Shown: piece by piece, positions 15,382 to 23,785 of the stretch
How the letters are laid out: the number at the start of each line of letters is the position of its first letter
How positions within the stretch are numbered: the first letter of the stretch is position 1
Assembly: GCA_964629325.1 (NCBI GenBank)
Contig: CAZVSC010000019.1
Location: 1-50,023 of the forward strand
Reading direction: 5' to 3'
Length of the DNA stretch: 50,023 nt
DNA from: Eutrophocola sp964629325
Lineage (GTDB): Bacteria; Pseudomonadota; Gammaproteobacteria; Pseudomonadales; Pseudohongiellaceae
Notes under the pieces: generated by a model
What the model was told of the DNA's origin: nothing
The model's input: the letters and a program-made list of their open reading frames with translations, nothing else
Databases searched by the model: none
Translations under genes and position numbers: made by a program

Positions 15382-16095
15382 TTACTCTTCCACGTTGTGG
15401 TAGATGTTCTGCACGTCGTCGAGATCGTTGAGCAGTTCCAGCATCTTGTCCCAGGAAGCCGCATCGTCACCAGCCAGGGTGGTGTAGGTCTGCGGAATGA
15501 ACTGGATTTCGTCCACGTCGTACTCGAATTCGCCAAAGGCGTCTGACAGTGCTGTCTTCGCCTTGGCGTATTCCGTGGGCGGCGCGAACACGGTGACCTT
15601 GCCGTCCTCGTCTTCGATGTCGGCGACATCGACGTCGGCATTGAGCAGCGCTTCCATGACCTCTTCTTCGTCACCCGTAAAGGACAGGATGATGCTGTGG
15701 TCGAACATGTGGCTGACGGTGCCGGGTGTACCCAGTTTGCCGTTACCTTTGTTGAAGCACTGGCGCACGTCACCGAAGGTGCGGTTGGGGTTGTCGGTCA
15801 GGCATTCCACGATCACCGTACAGCCGCCCGGGCCGAAGCCTTCGTACCGCGCCAGCGAGTAATCCTCACCGCCGCCACCTTTGGCTTTTTCCAGCGCCTT
15901 CTCGATGACATGGGACGGCACCTGGTCGCGCTTGGCGCGCTCGAGGATCGACCGCAGGCTCAGGTTGCCGGCGGGATCGACGCCGCCCTGCTTGGCGACG
16001 ACATAGATTTCGCGGCCGTAGCGGCCATAGACTTTTGATTTGGCGGCCGAGGTCTTGGCCATCGACACTTTGCGGTTCTGGTAGGCGCGGCCCAT
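15382..16095 (-). CDS. YebC/PmpR family protein, YeeN type
   Basis: This is a 237-residue cytoplasmic DNA/ribosome-associated protein. The N-terminus (MGRAYQNRKVSMAKTSAAKS) and the following KVYGRYGREIYVVAKQGG match the YeeN branch rather than YebC itself, which begins MAGHSKW. Other landmarks are RAKRDQVPSHVIEKALEKA, ARYEGFGPGGCTVIVE, NPNRTFGDVRQCFNKG and the closing DVQNIYHNVEE. The family was described as transcriptional regulators (PmpR). More recent work links YebC-type proteins to resolving ribosome stalling at proline runs. The role of the YeeN branch is not settled. Confidence 0.88.
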   Translation of the reverse strand: MGRAYQNRKVSMAKTSAAKSKVYGRYGREIYVVAKQGGVDPAGNLSLRSILERAKRDQVPSHVIEKALEKAKGGGGEDYSLARYEGFGPGGCTVIVECLTDNPNRTFGDVRQCFNKGNGKLGTPGTVSHMFDHSIILSFTGDEEEVMEALLNADVDVADIEDEDGKVTVFAPPTEYAKAKTALSDAFGEFEYDVDEIQFIPQTYTTLAGDDAASWDKMLELLNDLDDVQNIYHNVEE

Positions 16096-16160
16096 GGGAA
16101 ATACCGGTTGGTGGAAAAGATGCGGATATTACCGGACAAAAATTCGCGAATCAAAGGTGA

Positions 16161-17210
16161 TCATTCTGACCGGTTCGCCAGTTTGATGATTCCGCCGAAC
16201 AGGCTGGCGCGGTAGATATTGCCCTTGCTGTCCACCGCGATCAGGTGGTTGGGGCCTTCCAGGTCGAGGGTGCTGAATTCGCCCAGCAGGGCCAGGCTGT
16301 CCTGGTCCAGGAACAGGATGCCCCGCTCCTCCTCGCTGGCGATCAATATCCGCTGACGCGCATCGGCCGGCAGGGCCAGTGCGGCGATCATGCCGCCGGT
16401 GCCCCGGAATTCGCTTAGCAATTGCCCGTCCGGGGTGAAGGACTGGATGCGGCTGTTTTCCCGGTCGGCAACGAATACGGTGCCGTCGTCAGCGACGCGC
16501 AGGCTATGTACGATGCTGAACTGGTCGGGATCGAATTTGGTGTCGAAGGTGGAGATACAGGGATTCCTGTCACCGGGCTCGCCGCCGTTATAGCCCCACT
16601 GGCGTTTGAAGGCGCCTGTAGTGGCGTCGAACACAATGACGCGCCGGTTGCCGTAGCCGTCGGCGACATACACCTCGTTGTCACGCACATTGACGTCGGC
16701 GTCCGCGGCCCGATGAAGATTGCCGGTATCGGTGTTGCCGGTGTTCCGCCCTGCCCGGCCGATCTGCATGACGTAATCGCCATCGCCGGTGAATTTCAGC
16801 ACCTGATCGTCGCTGGGGCGTCCGGCAAACGCCGCACTCAGTTCGGGACAGGCATTGCCGGTGACCCACACGAAACCGTCTGCATCCACGTGCAGGCCAT
16901 GCTCGTTGACCGGCCATTCGTACCCGTCCCCCGATCCGCCCCACGCCTTGATGAAATTGCCGTCGGTATCGAACACCATCACCGGCGGTGCCGCCATGGC
17001 CGACTGGTCAGCCGGCACGCTGCCGGGCCGGTGCAACACCCAGACCTGGTCATTAGCGTCAACGGATACGCCGGCGACATCCCCCAGGCGCCATTGCACG
17101 GGAACGTTCGGCCAATCCGCTATCGGGGTATACGCAGCATCGATAAAGGAAGGTGTATTCTGGCAGGCGGCAAGCAGCAGTGAGGCCGGTAATAAAAGTC
17201 CGCATCTCAT
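16161..17210 (-). CDS. NHL-repeat beta-propeller lipoprotein
   Basis: This 349-residue protein has a lipoprotein signal (LPASLLLAAC, lipidated Cys at 16). It then forms a six-bladed NHL-type propeller. Repeats begin DVAGVSVDANDQVWVLHRPG, GLHVDADGFVWVTG, VRDNEVYVADGYGNRRVIVF, LRVADDGTVFVADRENSRIQ and LIAVDSKGNIYRASL. The layout resembles bacterial relatives of the peptidyl-alpha-hydroxyglycine lyase domain, but no enzymatic activity can be assumed. Four Cys residues could form disulfides. It is probably anchored in the outer or inner membrane facing the periplasm. The LysM peptidase gene ends 60 bases upstream on the same strand. Confidence 0.8.
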   Translation of the reverse strand: MRCGLLLPASLLLAACQNTPSFIDAAYTPIADWPNVPVQWRLGDVAGVSVDANDQVWVLHRPGSVPADQSAMAAPPVMVFDTDGNFIKAWGGSGDGYEWPVNEHGLHVDADGFVWVTGNACPELSAAFAGRPSDDQVLKFTGDGDYVMQIGRAGRNTGNTDTGNLHRAADADVNVRDNEVYVADGYGNRRVIVFDATTGAFKRQWGYNGGEPGDRNPCISTFDTKFDPDQFSIVHSLRVADDGTVFVADRENSRIQSFTPDGQLLSEFRGTGGMIAALALPADARQRILIASEEERGILFLDQDSLALLGEFSTLDLEGPNHLIAVDSKGNIYRASLFGGIIKLANRSE

Positions 17211-17269
17211 GACGAGTTCCCCGGATTCGAATAGGTGGGCGAATCAGTTGAAACTGACTCTTGTGGAAT

Positions 17270-18619
17270 TCAGTTTCCGCTGACCTTCAGCACCTGCCCG
17301 ACCTGCAGTGTATCGCCGCTCAGGCCGTTCATGGCAACCAGGCTGCTGATGCTGGTGCGATACATGGAGGCGATTTCCCACAGGGAATCACCGCGCCTGA
17401 CACGATGGGTGAGTGCCGGGGCGGACGTGGTTGCCAGCAGGGATTCGGGATCGGCGGGAATGGTCAGGACCTGTCCTGGCTGGAGCATGATGCTGCGCAG
17501 GTTGTTGGCGGCCCGCAGCGCCTCGACAGTGGTGTCATTGCGCTCGGCGATGAGGTACAGGGAGTCGCCGCGGCGGACCGTGTAGTTGCGGTTATTTCCC
17601 TGGGCCTGCTGTTCAGGGTCATCCTGTAATACCGGGAGCGGGCTTTCCTGGACCACCACCTTTTCGATGGCGTCCGCCAGGCGGGTCAGGGTGGGCGCAT
17701 CAACCAGCTGGTCCAGCGTGGGTCCGACAAAAGCCGGTGCCGGTTTGTCGACTTTGGCGACTGCCGGCTTCATTGTCGCCGGAACGGCTGGCGCCGGTTC
17801 AGGCGAGACGCTGGCTGCCGCGACCTGGGCGCGCGTCGGGCCAACAGACAATGGTGACAGGGCTGGCGTACCCGGAATGATCAGGACCTGGCCCGGCTGC
17901 AGCAAATTGCCGCGCAGGTTGTTGGCGGCACGCAGGCTGTCGATAGTGGTATTGGTGCGCTGCGCGATGAGATACAGGGAATCGCCGCGACGCACCGTGT
18001 AGCCGTCCGTGTAATCCCGGGTCACCGCAACGAGTTCAGGTTGCTTGTTTTGCATGGCCGCCACGTACTCTGCGTAACTCTTGGTGAACAGGGCCACGTG
18101 GAAGTGCGGCGGATAGCGCTCGCGTGTCACATCCAGCACATCGGATTTCTCCAGTGACAACAGCGTGGACTGCAGCCAGGACCGGCACTTGCTCTTGCTG
18201 GGTATGCGCAGGTCCACCGCCATGCCGGTGGGATGCACGGAATCGTCGGATGCGTTGCCGGGCTGTTTGTCCAACGGCCGCGTCAGGCTGGTGACCACGA
18301 GCTTTTCCCCGCAGGCGTTCTGGTATTGCTGGCTCAGGCGCTCCAGGAACAGCTTGACCTCGGCGCGGGCATAGGGAAAGGACACATTGTGGATGGTCAT
18401 GGTGCTGCTGTCCGTGACCTTGACCAGGTAGCCGTTTTCGTAAAATGAGCGAACCTGTTGCGGGGTTTTCAGGAAGGAGTAGCCGTAATTGACGGCGATC
18501 TGGTTCTGCCGCGCCATGACGGTTTTGGAGCCTTTCAGGCTTTGCGCATGCAGCAGCGCCCCTGGCAGGCACGCCAGGAGAAGTGATAGTGCCACTAAGC
18601 ACCTGATTTTATTGATCAT
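17270..18619 (-). CDS. LAS-type peptidase-like (DUF5715) protein with three LysM domains
   Basis: This is a 449-residue exported protein (signal LVALSLLLACLPGALLHAQ). The N-terminal domain carries the LAS/M15 peptidoglycan peptidase signature SxHxxGxAxD as SVHPTGMAVD (H129, D136). Downstream is ERYPPHFHV (E168, H172/H174), the expected base and third zinc ligand. Three LysM domains follow at about 205-250, 345-390 and 403-449 (each with VRRGDSLY/W). They bind peptidoglycan, and a Pro/Ala-rich linker separates the first two. The combination indicates a wall-bound D,D- or L,D-peptidase. The ATG at 18619 begins the signal peptide; the frame extends 13 codons further upstream without reason to use them. 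Confidence 0.82.
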   Translation of the reverse strand: MINKIRCLVALSLLLACLPGALLHAQSLKGSKTVMARQNQIAVNYGYSFLKTPQQVRSFYENGYLVKVTDSSTMTIHNVSFPYARAEVKLFLERLSQQYQNACGEKLVVTSLTRPLDKQPGNASDDSVHPTGMAVDLRIPSKSKCRSWLQSTLLSLEKSDVLDVTRERYPPHFHVALFTKSYAEYVAAMQNKQPELVAVTRDYTDGYTVRRGDSLYLIAQRTNTTIDSLRAANNLRGNLLQPGQVLIIPGTPALSPLSVGPTRAQVAAASVSPEPAPAVPATMKPAVAKVDKPAPAFVGPTLDQLVDAPTLTRLADAIEKVVVQESPLPVLQDDPEQQAQGNNRNYTVRRGDSLYLIAERNDTTVEALRAANNLRSIMLQPGQVLTIPADPESLLATTSAPALTHRVRRGDSLWEIASMYRTSISSLVAMNGLSGDTLQVGQVLKVSGN

Positions 18620-18775
18620 ATCCAGCTCGCCCCGCGACCAGTCGGATCCTGAGGCCAAACTTTACCTGTTTTATTAGAAATTTCCAGTATCTAACTGATA
18701 AATATGTGGAAAAATTGATCTATCACAGGCCCCAACCGGGCCCAATCCTGGGAATCTGCTCCACTGCCCCTTGCT

Positions 18776-20215
18776 TCAGTTGCCAAAGTCGAAGATATCG
18801 GCCCCGGCATCCGGCGGCGTCATACCGTTCTCGAAATACTTCGCCCAGATCTGCGCCCAGGGCCTGCCGTACATGTCTGGCACTTCAAACTCGATGATTT
18901 CACCCGGCGCTACCGGTGTCGCTATACCCTTGAGCGGGAAGATGGTCTGGATGCACTCGACAAAAACGGCTGGATCGCTTTCGTCGAAATCGCTGACTTT
19001 TGCGTAGTTGCGCACGATCCGTATCGGCTCCACGAACGCCTCGGGGTCATAGAGGATCGCCTCGTGGTTGATGGCCGTGACCTCGCCTGCCCCGTCACGC
19101 ACCGCGGTGTAGATTTCTATCGTCTGCATCTTGCTCGAGAACTCGAACACGCCATGCCCGGCCCAGCCCTGGATGTTCGAGGTCCAGGTGATCAACGCAT
19201 CCCCGTCCCAGAAACCGATGGTGTCGCCATACCAGCGCGGCACGTCCGCACCGAGTCGCGGTACGGCGCCGTCCATCAGGAACTCGCGGCCAACGTGTAT
19301 GTTGGTGATGAAGTTGTCGGCAATGCCGCCCATGAACTGCACGAGTTTCGGTGTCACAAGAACTGACCATGGCGCCTGCACCGCCGCCGAATACCAGCGG
19401 CGCATGAAACCTTCCGGCCAGCAGTACTGCGACGGCCACTGCGGCGCGTTGGTGTTTGCCTGGTGATAGAGATCCTGCACGAAACGCTGCTGGTATTCGG
19501 GAGTCAGCACGCTCATCACGGTCGACATCTGCACGGCCACCATCAGCGAGTACCAGCTGTCGAAGAAACCGCCGGGACCGAAGCGGCCGTTCATCCCGTG
19601 CGGCAGCGACTCCCAGGTGTGCTCGGTGGGACCGCCGCGTGATTCGGCTTCGGCCATCAGGGCTTCATAATGCGCCTGGGCCGTATCGAAACCGTACGGA
19701 CTGACGATGCCTTCCCGCGGATAATCCTGGTCGCAAAGACCCCATGCGGCGGTGCGCGGCGGATCATCGCCCATCATTTCGCCACCGCTGCCGCCGCGCT
19801 GGTTTTCCAGGCCAAACGGGCTGTTGCAGCGGTAATAGCGTTTATCCAGCCACAGTGCAGCATCCGCATAAAAATCCGTCGAAGTGAAAATATCTATCGC
19901 CAGCGGCTCGATTCCGTCGGGGGTGTCGCCATTGTAGGCCGAACCGATGCGGGGACCGGGGCCGCCGAAACCCACCTGCTGCGGACCCACGAACGGGAAA
20001 CGGGCAAACTGTTCCTGCCGGCGCCGCGCCTCCTCCGGGTCGGTCGGCTGACCGAAGCTGACTACGATTTCCGGCAATGCCCCGGCAACAGGAGCACCGC
20101 GACCGACGCTGTTGAATCCCGGATCGGGAATCTGTTGCGCGGTGACAGGCAAGGCAAGCAACGCGGCTACAGTGATGGAGGTGCCGGCCTTGCGGAATGA
20201 TTTACTGCATTTCAT
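18776..20215 (-). CDS. Unrecognised secreted protein with GxWDGDxL module (copy 1)
   Basis: This 479-residue protein has a signal peptide (ITVAALLALPVTAQ). It is a clear paralogue of the protein encoded at 29078-30487: both share DIFTSTDFYADAALW-type, RYYRCNS, YPREGIVSPYGFDTAQAHYE, LTPEYQQRFVQ, NAPQWPSQYCWPEGF, PRWYGDTIGFWDGD and EVPDMYGRPWAQIW. The IGFWDGDALITWT stretch is one copy of a beta-rich module also found, more diverged, in the DUF6152 fusion proteins of this window. I do not recognise a function. It starts 17 bases after the carboxylesterase stop with AGAGGG before the ATG, so the two form an operon and may share a substrate. Confidence 0.75.
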   Translation of the reverse strand: MKCSKSFRKAGTSITVAALLALPVTAQQIPDPGFNSVGRGAPVAGALPEIVVSFGQPTDPEEARRRQEQFARFPFVGPQQVGFGGPGPRIGSAYNGDTPDGIEPLAIDIFTSTDFYADAALWLDKRYYRCNSPFGLENQRGGSGGEMMGDDPPRTAAWGLCDQDYPREGIVSPYGFDTAQAHYEALMAEAESRGGPTEHTWESLPHGMNGRFGPGGFFDSWYSLMVAVQMSTVMSVLTPEYQQRFVQDLYHQANTNAPQWPSQYCWPEGFMRRWYSAAVQAPWSVLVTPKLVQFMGGIADNFITNIHVGREFLMDGAVPRLGADVPRWYGDTIGFWDGDALITWTSNIQGWAGHGVFEFSSKMQTIEIYTAVRDGAGEVTAINHEAILYDPEAFVEPIRIVRNYAKVSDFDESDPAVFVECIQTIFPLKGIATPVAPGEIIEFEVPDMYGRPWAQIWAKYFENGMTPPDAGADIFDFGN

Positions 20216-20232
20216 GTTATGCCCTCTGTGTG

Positions 20233-21858
20233 CTACCGCAAGTTTGCCAGCGCCTGTCGCACCGCTTTATTCGGATCATTCTGCACCCGCACGCTGTCGC
20301 CGAACATCATGGTCGGGTATTCATCAGGATTGAACGCCGGCCAGTGCGGCATGTCGGCGTGGTCGGGATTGCCGGTACGGGCGAAGGCGGCCCACGCGGC
20401 GCTCATGACGTGGCCAAGCTGGTAACGCTCCTGCGCCGAACCGGTCATGGACGCACCCAGGTCCATGTTGTAGAACACGAAGGGAATATCCAGCGTGTGG
20501 TAGGAGCCCATGCGGTTGTTGTGCACGGGGGAATACCAGTCGAAGAAATACAAATACGCCGGCGCCCCACCCTGCTCGTACTTGAGCCGGCTCGCCAGTT
20601 GGGCATCCCAACGGCGGGTGTCGTCGGATTCCGCGGTCAGCCACAGCATCTGGTTGCGCATATCGGGATGCAGCTTCTTATACAGCGCCGCCAGTTCACG
20701 CCCTTTCGCGGCATCGCTGCTGGCCAGGCGAGTGGTGAAGCGGTCCAGCATGTCGGCATCCGACAGCTCATAGGGCGGCGGCCCGATCCAGCCGTTTTCC
20801 GTTTCCGTGGAGCCGACCAGCAACGGTACGTTGGCCGACCAGGACGGCGCGGTCGGATTCCACTGGTCGCGCGGCAGGATGTTGCCGTCGATGACCGGGC
20901 CCATGCCGAGATCGCGAATGGCCGGCTCGCTGTAGTAGGCGTCCTGGATCTGCCGGGTGGAGAGTGCGTGCAGGCGGTCGAGCTGATTGTTGCGGATACC
21001 CAGCTTGCCAAGGAAGCGTTCGGCACCCTCGTTGGCCACATCGGCACTGATGCCGGTGATTGCCACGCCGCTCTGCGATATGCAGCGGTGGAACAGTCCT
21101 TCGGCAGACGGCATGGCCATCAGCGTGGTGGTCTTGCGCCCACCCCCGGACTGGCCGAAGACGGTGACCCGGTCCGGGTCGCCGCCGAAGTTGGCGATGT
21201 TGTCCTGTATCCATTGCAGGGTCGCGACGATGTCCTGCATGCCCACGTTGGAAGCCTCTGCCCACTGGTCCCCGCCAATATCGGCCAGGTGCAGGAAGCC
21301 GAAGATGTTCAGGCGATGGTTGACGGAAACCACCACCACGTCCTCCTTCTTGGCCAGGTTGGTGCCGTCGTACAACAGGTAATTGCCCGCACCTGCCGAA
21401 AACCCGCCGCCATGCAGCCACACCATGACCGGGCGCGCGGTATTGTCCACACCGGGCGTGAAGATATTCACGTTGAGGCAGTCCTCGCCGGTCGGGCTGA
21501 GGCGGTTCAGGGCGGTAACCACGGGTGCCGGTTCTTCCGCGCCTGGTGCCACGGGGGCATTCAGGGCGATCTGGAAATGGTCGTTCACGCCGGACCAGGA
21601 TGCCGGCGGTTGCGGTGGCATGAAACGGTTGGCCCCGGCCGTGGACGCCCCGTAGGGCACGCCCCAGAACTGGTGAACGCCGTCTTTCAACAGGCCGCGC
21701 ACCATGCCGTATTGCGTCCGGGCCGTAGCGCCCACGCTGGTCAGGCGCATGTCCTGCGCCAGGCCCGGCAGAGCCAGCCCTGCAGTGGTCAGCGCGCCGG
21801 CCTGCATGAAGCGGCGGCGGTTAAGCAATGTATGCGGAAAAGTGTTCCTGGTCTTCAT
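20233..21858 (-). CDS. Tat-exported type-B carboxylesterase
   Basis: This is a 541-residue alpha/beta-hydrolase of the carboxylesterase type-B family. The N-terminus NRRRFMQAGALTTAGLALPG is a twin-arginine signal, implying export folded. The oxyanion loop is HGGGF (149-153). The nucleophile Ser237 lies in FGQSGGG, a variant of the usual GESAGG. EDCLNVNIF is the family signature. YHTLDIPFVF carries the likely catalytic His. Members hydrolyse carboxyl esters of xenobiotics, lipids or aryl esters. The ATG at 21858 with GGGGGA upstream is preferred to one 12 codons earlier. It is the first gene of a two-gene operon. Confidence 0.88.
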   Translation of the reverse strand: MKTRNTFPHTLLNRRRFMQAGALTTAGLALPGLAQDMRLTSVGATARTQYGMVRGLLKDGVHQFWGVPYGASTAGANRFMPPQPPASWSGVNDHFQIALNAPVAPGAEEPAPVVTALNRLSPTGEDCLNVNIFTPGVDNTARPVMVWLHGGGFSAGAGNYLLYDGTNLAKKEDVVVVSVNHRLNIFGFLHLADIGGDQWAEASNVGMQDIVATLQWIQDNIANFGGDPDRVTVFGQSGGGRKTTTLMAMPSAEGLFHRCISQSGVAITGISADVANEGAERFLGKLGIRNNQLDRLHALSTRQIQDAYYSEPAIRDLGMGPVIDGNILPRDQWNPTAPSWSANVPLLVGSTETENGWIGPPPYELSDADMLDRFTTRLASSDAAKGRELAALYKKLHPDMRNQMLWLTAESDDTRRWDAQLASRLKYEQGGAPAYLYFFDWYSPVHNNRMGSYHTLDIPFVFYNMDLGASMTGSAQERYQLGHVMSAAWAAFARTGNPDHADMPHWPAFNPDEYPTMMFGDSVRVQNDPNKAVRQALANLR

Positions 21859-21949
21859 GACGTCCCCCGATATCCCCCAAAACAGAGAGGACAAGTAAAC
21901 GCCAAACGTGGCAAAGAAGCAAAGGGTGTATCAGCATGAAACGGTGGAT

Positions 21950-22023
21950 TGGAGCGGGTGAAGGGAATCGAACCCTCGTCGTAAGCTTGGGAAGCTTCTG
22001 CTCTGCCATTGAGCTACACCCGC
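21950..22023 (-). tRNA. tRNA-Gly (anticodon CCC)
   Basis: The 74-base gene folds as a complete cloverleaf read on the minus strand. It has acceptor GCGGGTG/CACCCGC, D stem GCTC/GAGC, anticodon loop TTCCCAA, T loop TTCGATT, discriminator T and an encoded CCA. Anticodon CCC reads GGG codons. It strongly resembles the E. coli tRNA-Gly(CCC). The first anticodon-stem pair would be a G-A mismatch, a small oddity. It is unlinked to other tRNAs here. tRNA 3' ends are common integration sites, but I see no integrase or repeated 3' end nearby. Confidence 0.95.
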
Positions 22024-22125
22024 AACGCGCCAGCAATATATAGCAAGGCCGCACTCATGCATAGTGATCGGGTGAGCAGGATGTCTTTGACCTGATCACA
22101 CCGGCAAGACAATGCCTGGACCAGC

Positions 22126-23766
22126 TTAGTCCGACCCCGTCGATTCCAGCAGCGCCTGCAGCAAGGCAATGGTGTCCGGTTTTCTCGTCGGCGCCCGCGC
22201 GCCGGTCAGCTCGCCCTCAGCCCATCGCACAGGCGTGCGGCCTTCGTTGTCGGCCACATCCAGCAGGGCACCATTAGTCGCCAGGTATTCGATGATGTCG
22301 TTGGACCCGCGATTGGCCGCCCCATGAATGGCGCGCAGGCCCATGGAGTTCACGGCATTGATGTCATTGCCGAGGGCATGGGTGAGCTGCACGGTTTCCA
22401 GCAGTGCTTCGGGGCCTTCATCGAAGGTCTCTGCCACGGCCCAGGACACGCCTGCCGCCACCATCAGTGGCGTCGTTCCACCCACCGTGGCGATATTGGG
22501 GTCCGCTCCGTACTCGAGCAGCAGGTGCAGCACGCGCAGGTCGCCCGCGATGGCAGCGCGCAGGAACGGCGTCTGTCCCGTCATATCGACCCAGCCGTTG
22601 AAACCGGTCCCGGCGATGAAACGTCTCTCAGGAGGAAACTCCTTGATCCGGGGATTCGGTTCCGCCCCTGCGGCGAGAAGGGATTCGATCAATGTGAATG
22701 CCGCCTCCCTGTCCACCCGATGGGTGGTTTGGGTCACCGAAAATTCCAGGTTGCGCATATCCACGGCGGCCCACAGCGGCGTCTGTCCGAACCAGTCGAC
22801 GACGTTGACGTTGGCCCCCGCCTCCACCAGGTACTGCGCAATCGCCAGGTGATCGCTTTTACCCGAGCGGTTCACGTTCACGACACTGTGGTTGAGAATG
22901 GCGTTGATCAGCGGCGTGATGCCGTTGGCATCGGCAAGCTCGATATCGGCACCCGCCTCCACCAGCATGCGCGTAAGCTCGAGATTGCCCTGCCTTGTTG
23001 CGTACGACAGCGGGGTCTTCATGCCGGTGATCGGGTAGCGCATGCCGCGGTCAGGCAATCCCGACCGGTTGATGCCAACACCCTGCGAGGTCCCGACCGG
23101 CACGTCGCTGGGCAGGACCCTGGGATGCTCCTCACCGGCGAGGCTCTGCGCGTTGATGTCCGCGCCCGCCTCGAGCAGGCGCCGCACCAGCGCGAGATTC
23201 TCCTCCCGCACGGCGAGCATCAGGGGTGTTTGCCCGTAATTCAGGTCGCGGCCGTCAACCTGCGCACCATGAGACAGCAGCAACTCCACCATGTCGTAAG
23301 CACCGGATCGTATCGCCAGGTGCAGCGGCAACTCGCCGCTGCCATCGGCCGCTTCGGTGCGCGCGCCGGCCTCCAGCAACCGCCTGGCCATGTCGGCGTG
23401 ACGGTTCTGTACTGCCACATGCAAGGGCGCCATACCATAGCGGTTGGCGCGATTCACGTCCGCGCCTGCATCGAGCAGCATGCTGGCCATGTTCCGGTCA
23501 TCGACGCGAACCGCCCAGTGCAGTGCCGGTGTGCCGTCGATACCCGGCGCATTGACATCCATCTCCTGGCGCAGCAGTGCCCGCACGGCGTCGGCATCCC
23601 CCTGCCTGGCCGCTGCCGCCAGGGGAGATCCGGCAACCTCACCAAGTGCCGGCACTGTCAACGGCTGGGCGGCTAACGGACCGGCAACCAGGATCAGCGC
23701 ACAGGTCACCAGCGCCATTGACGTGCCCCGGGGAGTCCTGAAAAGCCTGATATTCATCGATGCCAT
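22126..23766 (-). CDS. Secreted ankyrin-repeat protein
   Basis: This 546-residue protein has a signal peptide (MALVTCALILVAGPLAAQ). It is followed by about ten ankyrin repeats from residue 50 to the end. Examples are GTPALHWAVRVDDRNMASML, MAPLHVAVQNRHADMARRL, ELPLHLAIRSGAYDMVELLL, TPLMLAVREENLALVRRL and TPLINAIL. Three repeats carry long insertions, including the segment around QSLAGEEHPRVLPSDVP. Ankyrin repeats bind protein partners; here the partner would be periplasmic. AAGGG lies before the ATG at 23766. It is the third gene of a tight run after the DUF1592 and DUF1552 genes (13- and 19-base gaps), suggesting it scaffolds or chaperones those proteins. Confidence 0.85.
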   Translation of the reverse strand: MASMNIRLFRTPRGTSMALVTCALILVAGPLAAQPLTVPALGEVAGSPLAAAARQGDADAVRALLRQEMDVNAPGIDGTPALHWAVRVDDRNMASMLLDAGADVNRANRYGMAPLHVAVQNRHADMARRLLEAGARTEAADGSGELPLHLAIRSGAYDMVELLLSHGAQVDGRDLNYGQTPLMLAVREENLALVRRLLEAGADINAQSLAGEEHPRVLPSDVPVGTSQGVGINRSGLPDRGMRYPITGMKTPLSYATRQGNLELTRMLVEAGADIELADANGITPLINAILNHSVVNVNRSGKSDHLAIAQYLVEAGANVNVVDWFGQTPLWAAVDMRNLEFSVTQTTHRVDREAAFTLIESLLAAGAEPNPRIKEFPPERRFIAGTGFNGWVDMTGQTPFLRAAIAGDLRVLHLLLEYGADPNIATVGGTTPLMVAAGVSWAVAETFDEGPEALLETVQLTHALGNDINAVNSMGLRAIHGAANRGSNDIIEYLATNGALLDVADNEGRTPVRWAEGELTGARAPTRKPDTIALLQALLESTGSD

Positions 23767-23785
23767 AATGCCCTTTGCTCCGCGC

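Noticed and set aside
20197..21939. A 580-codon plus-strand open frame.
   Set aside because: It is the exact antisense of the carboxylesterase, which has a full set of catalytic motifs and a Tat signal. The open frame reflects high GC.
21950..22126. tRNA-Gly as the attachment site of an integrated island.
   Set aside because: There is no integrase gene and no repeat of the tRNA 3' end was noticed in the window.
22324..23676. A 450-codon plus-strand open frame.
   Set aside because: It is antisense to the ankyrin-repeat gene; the His- and Gln-rich composition is a mirror of ankyrin codons.
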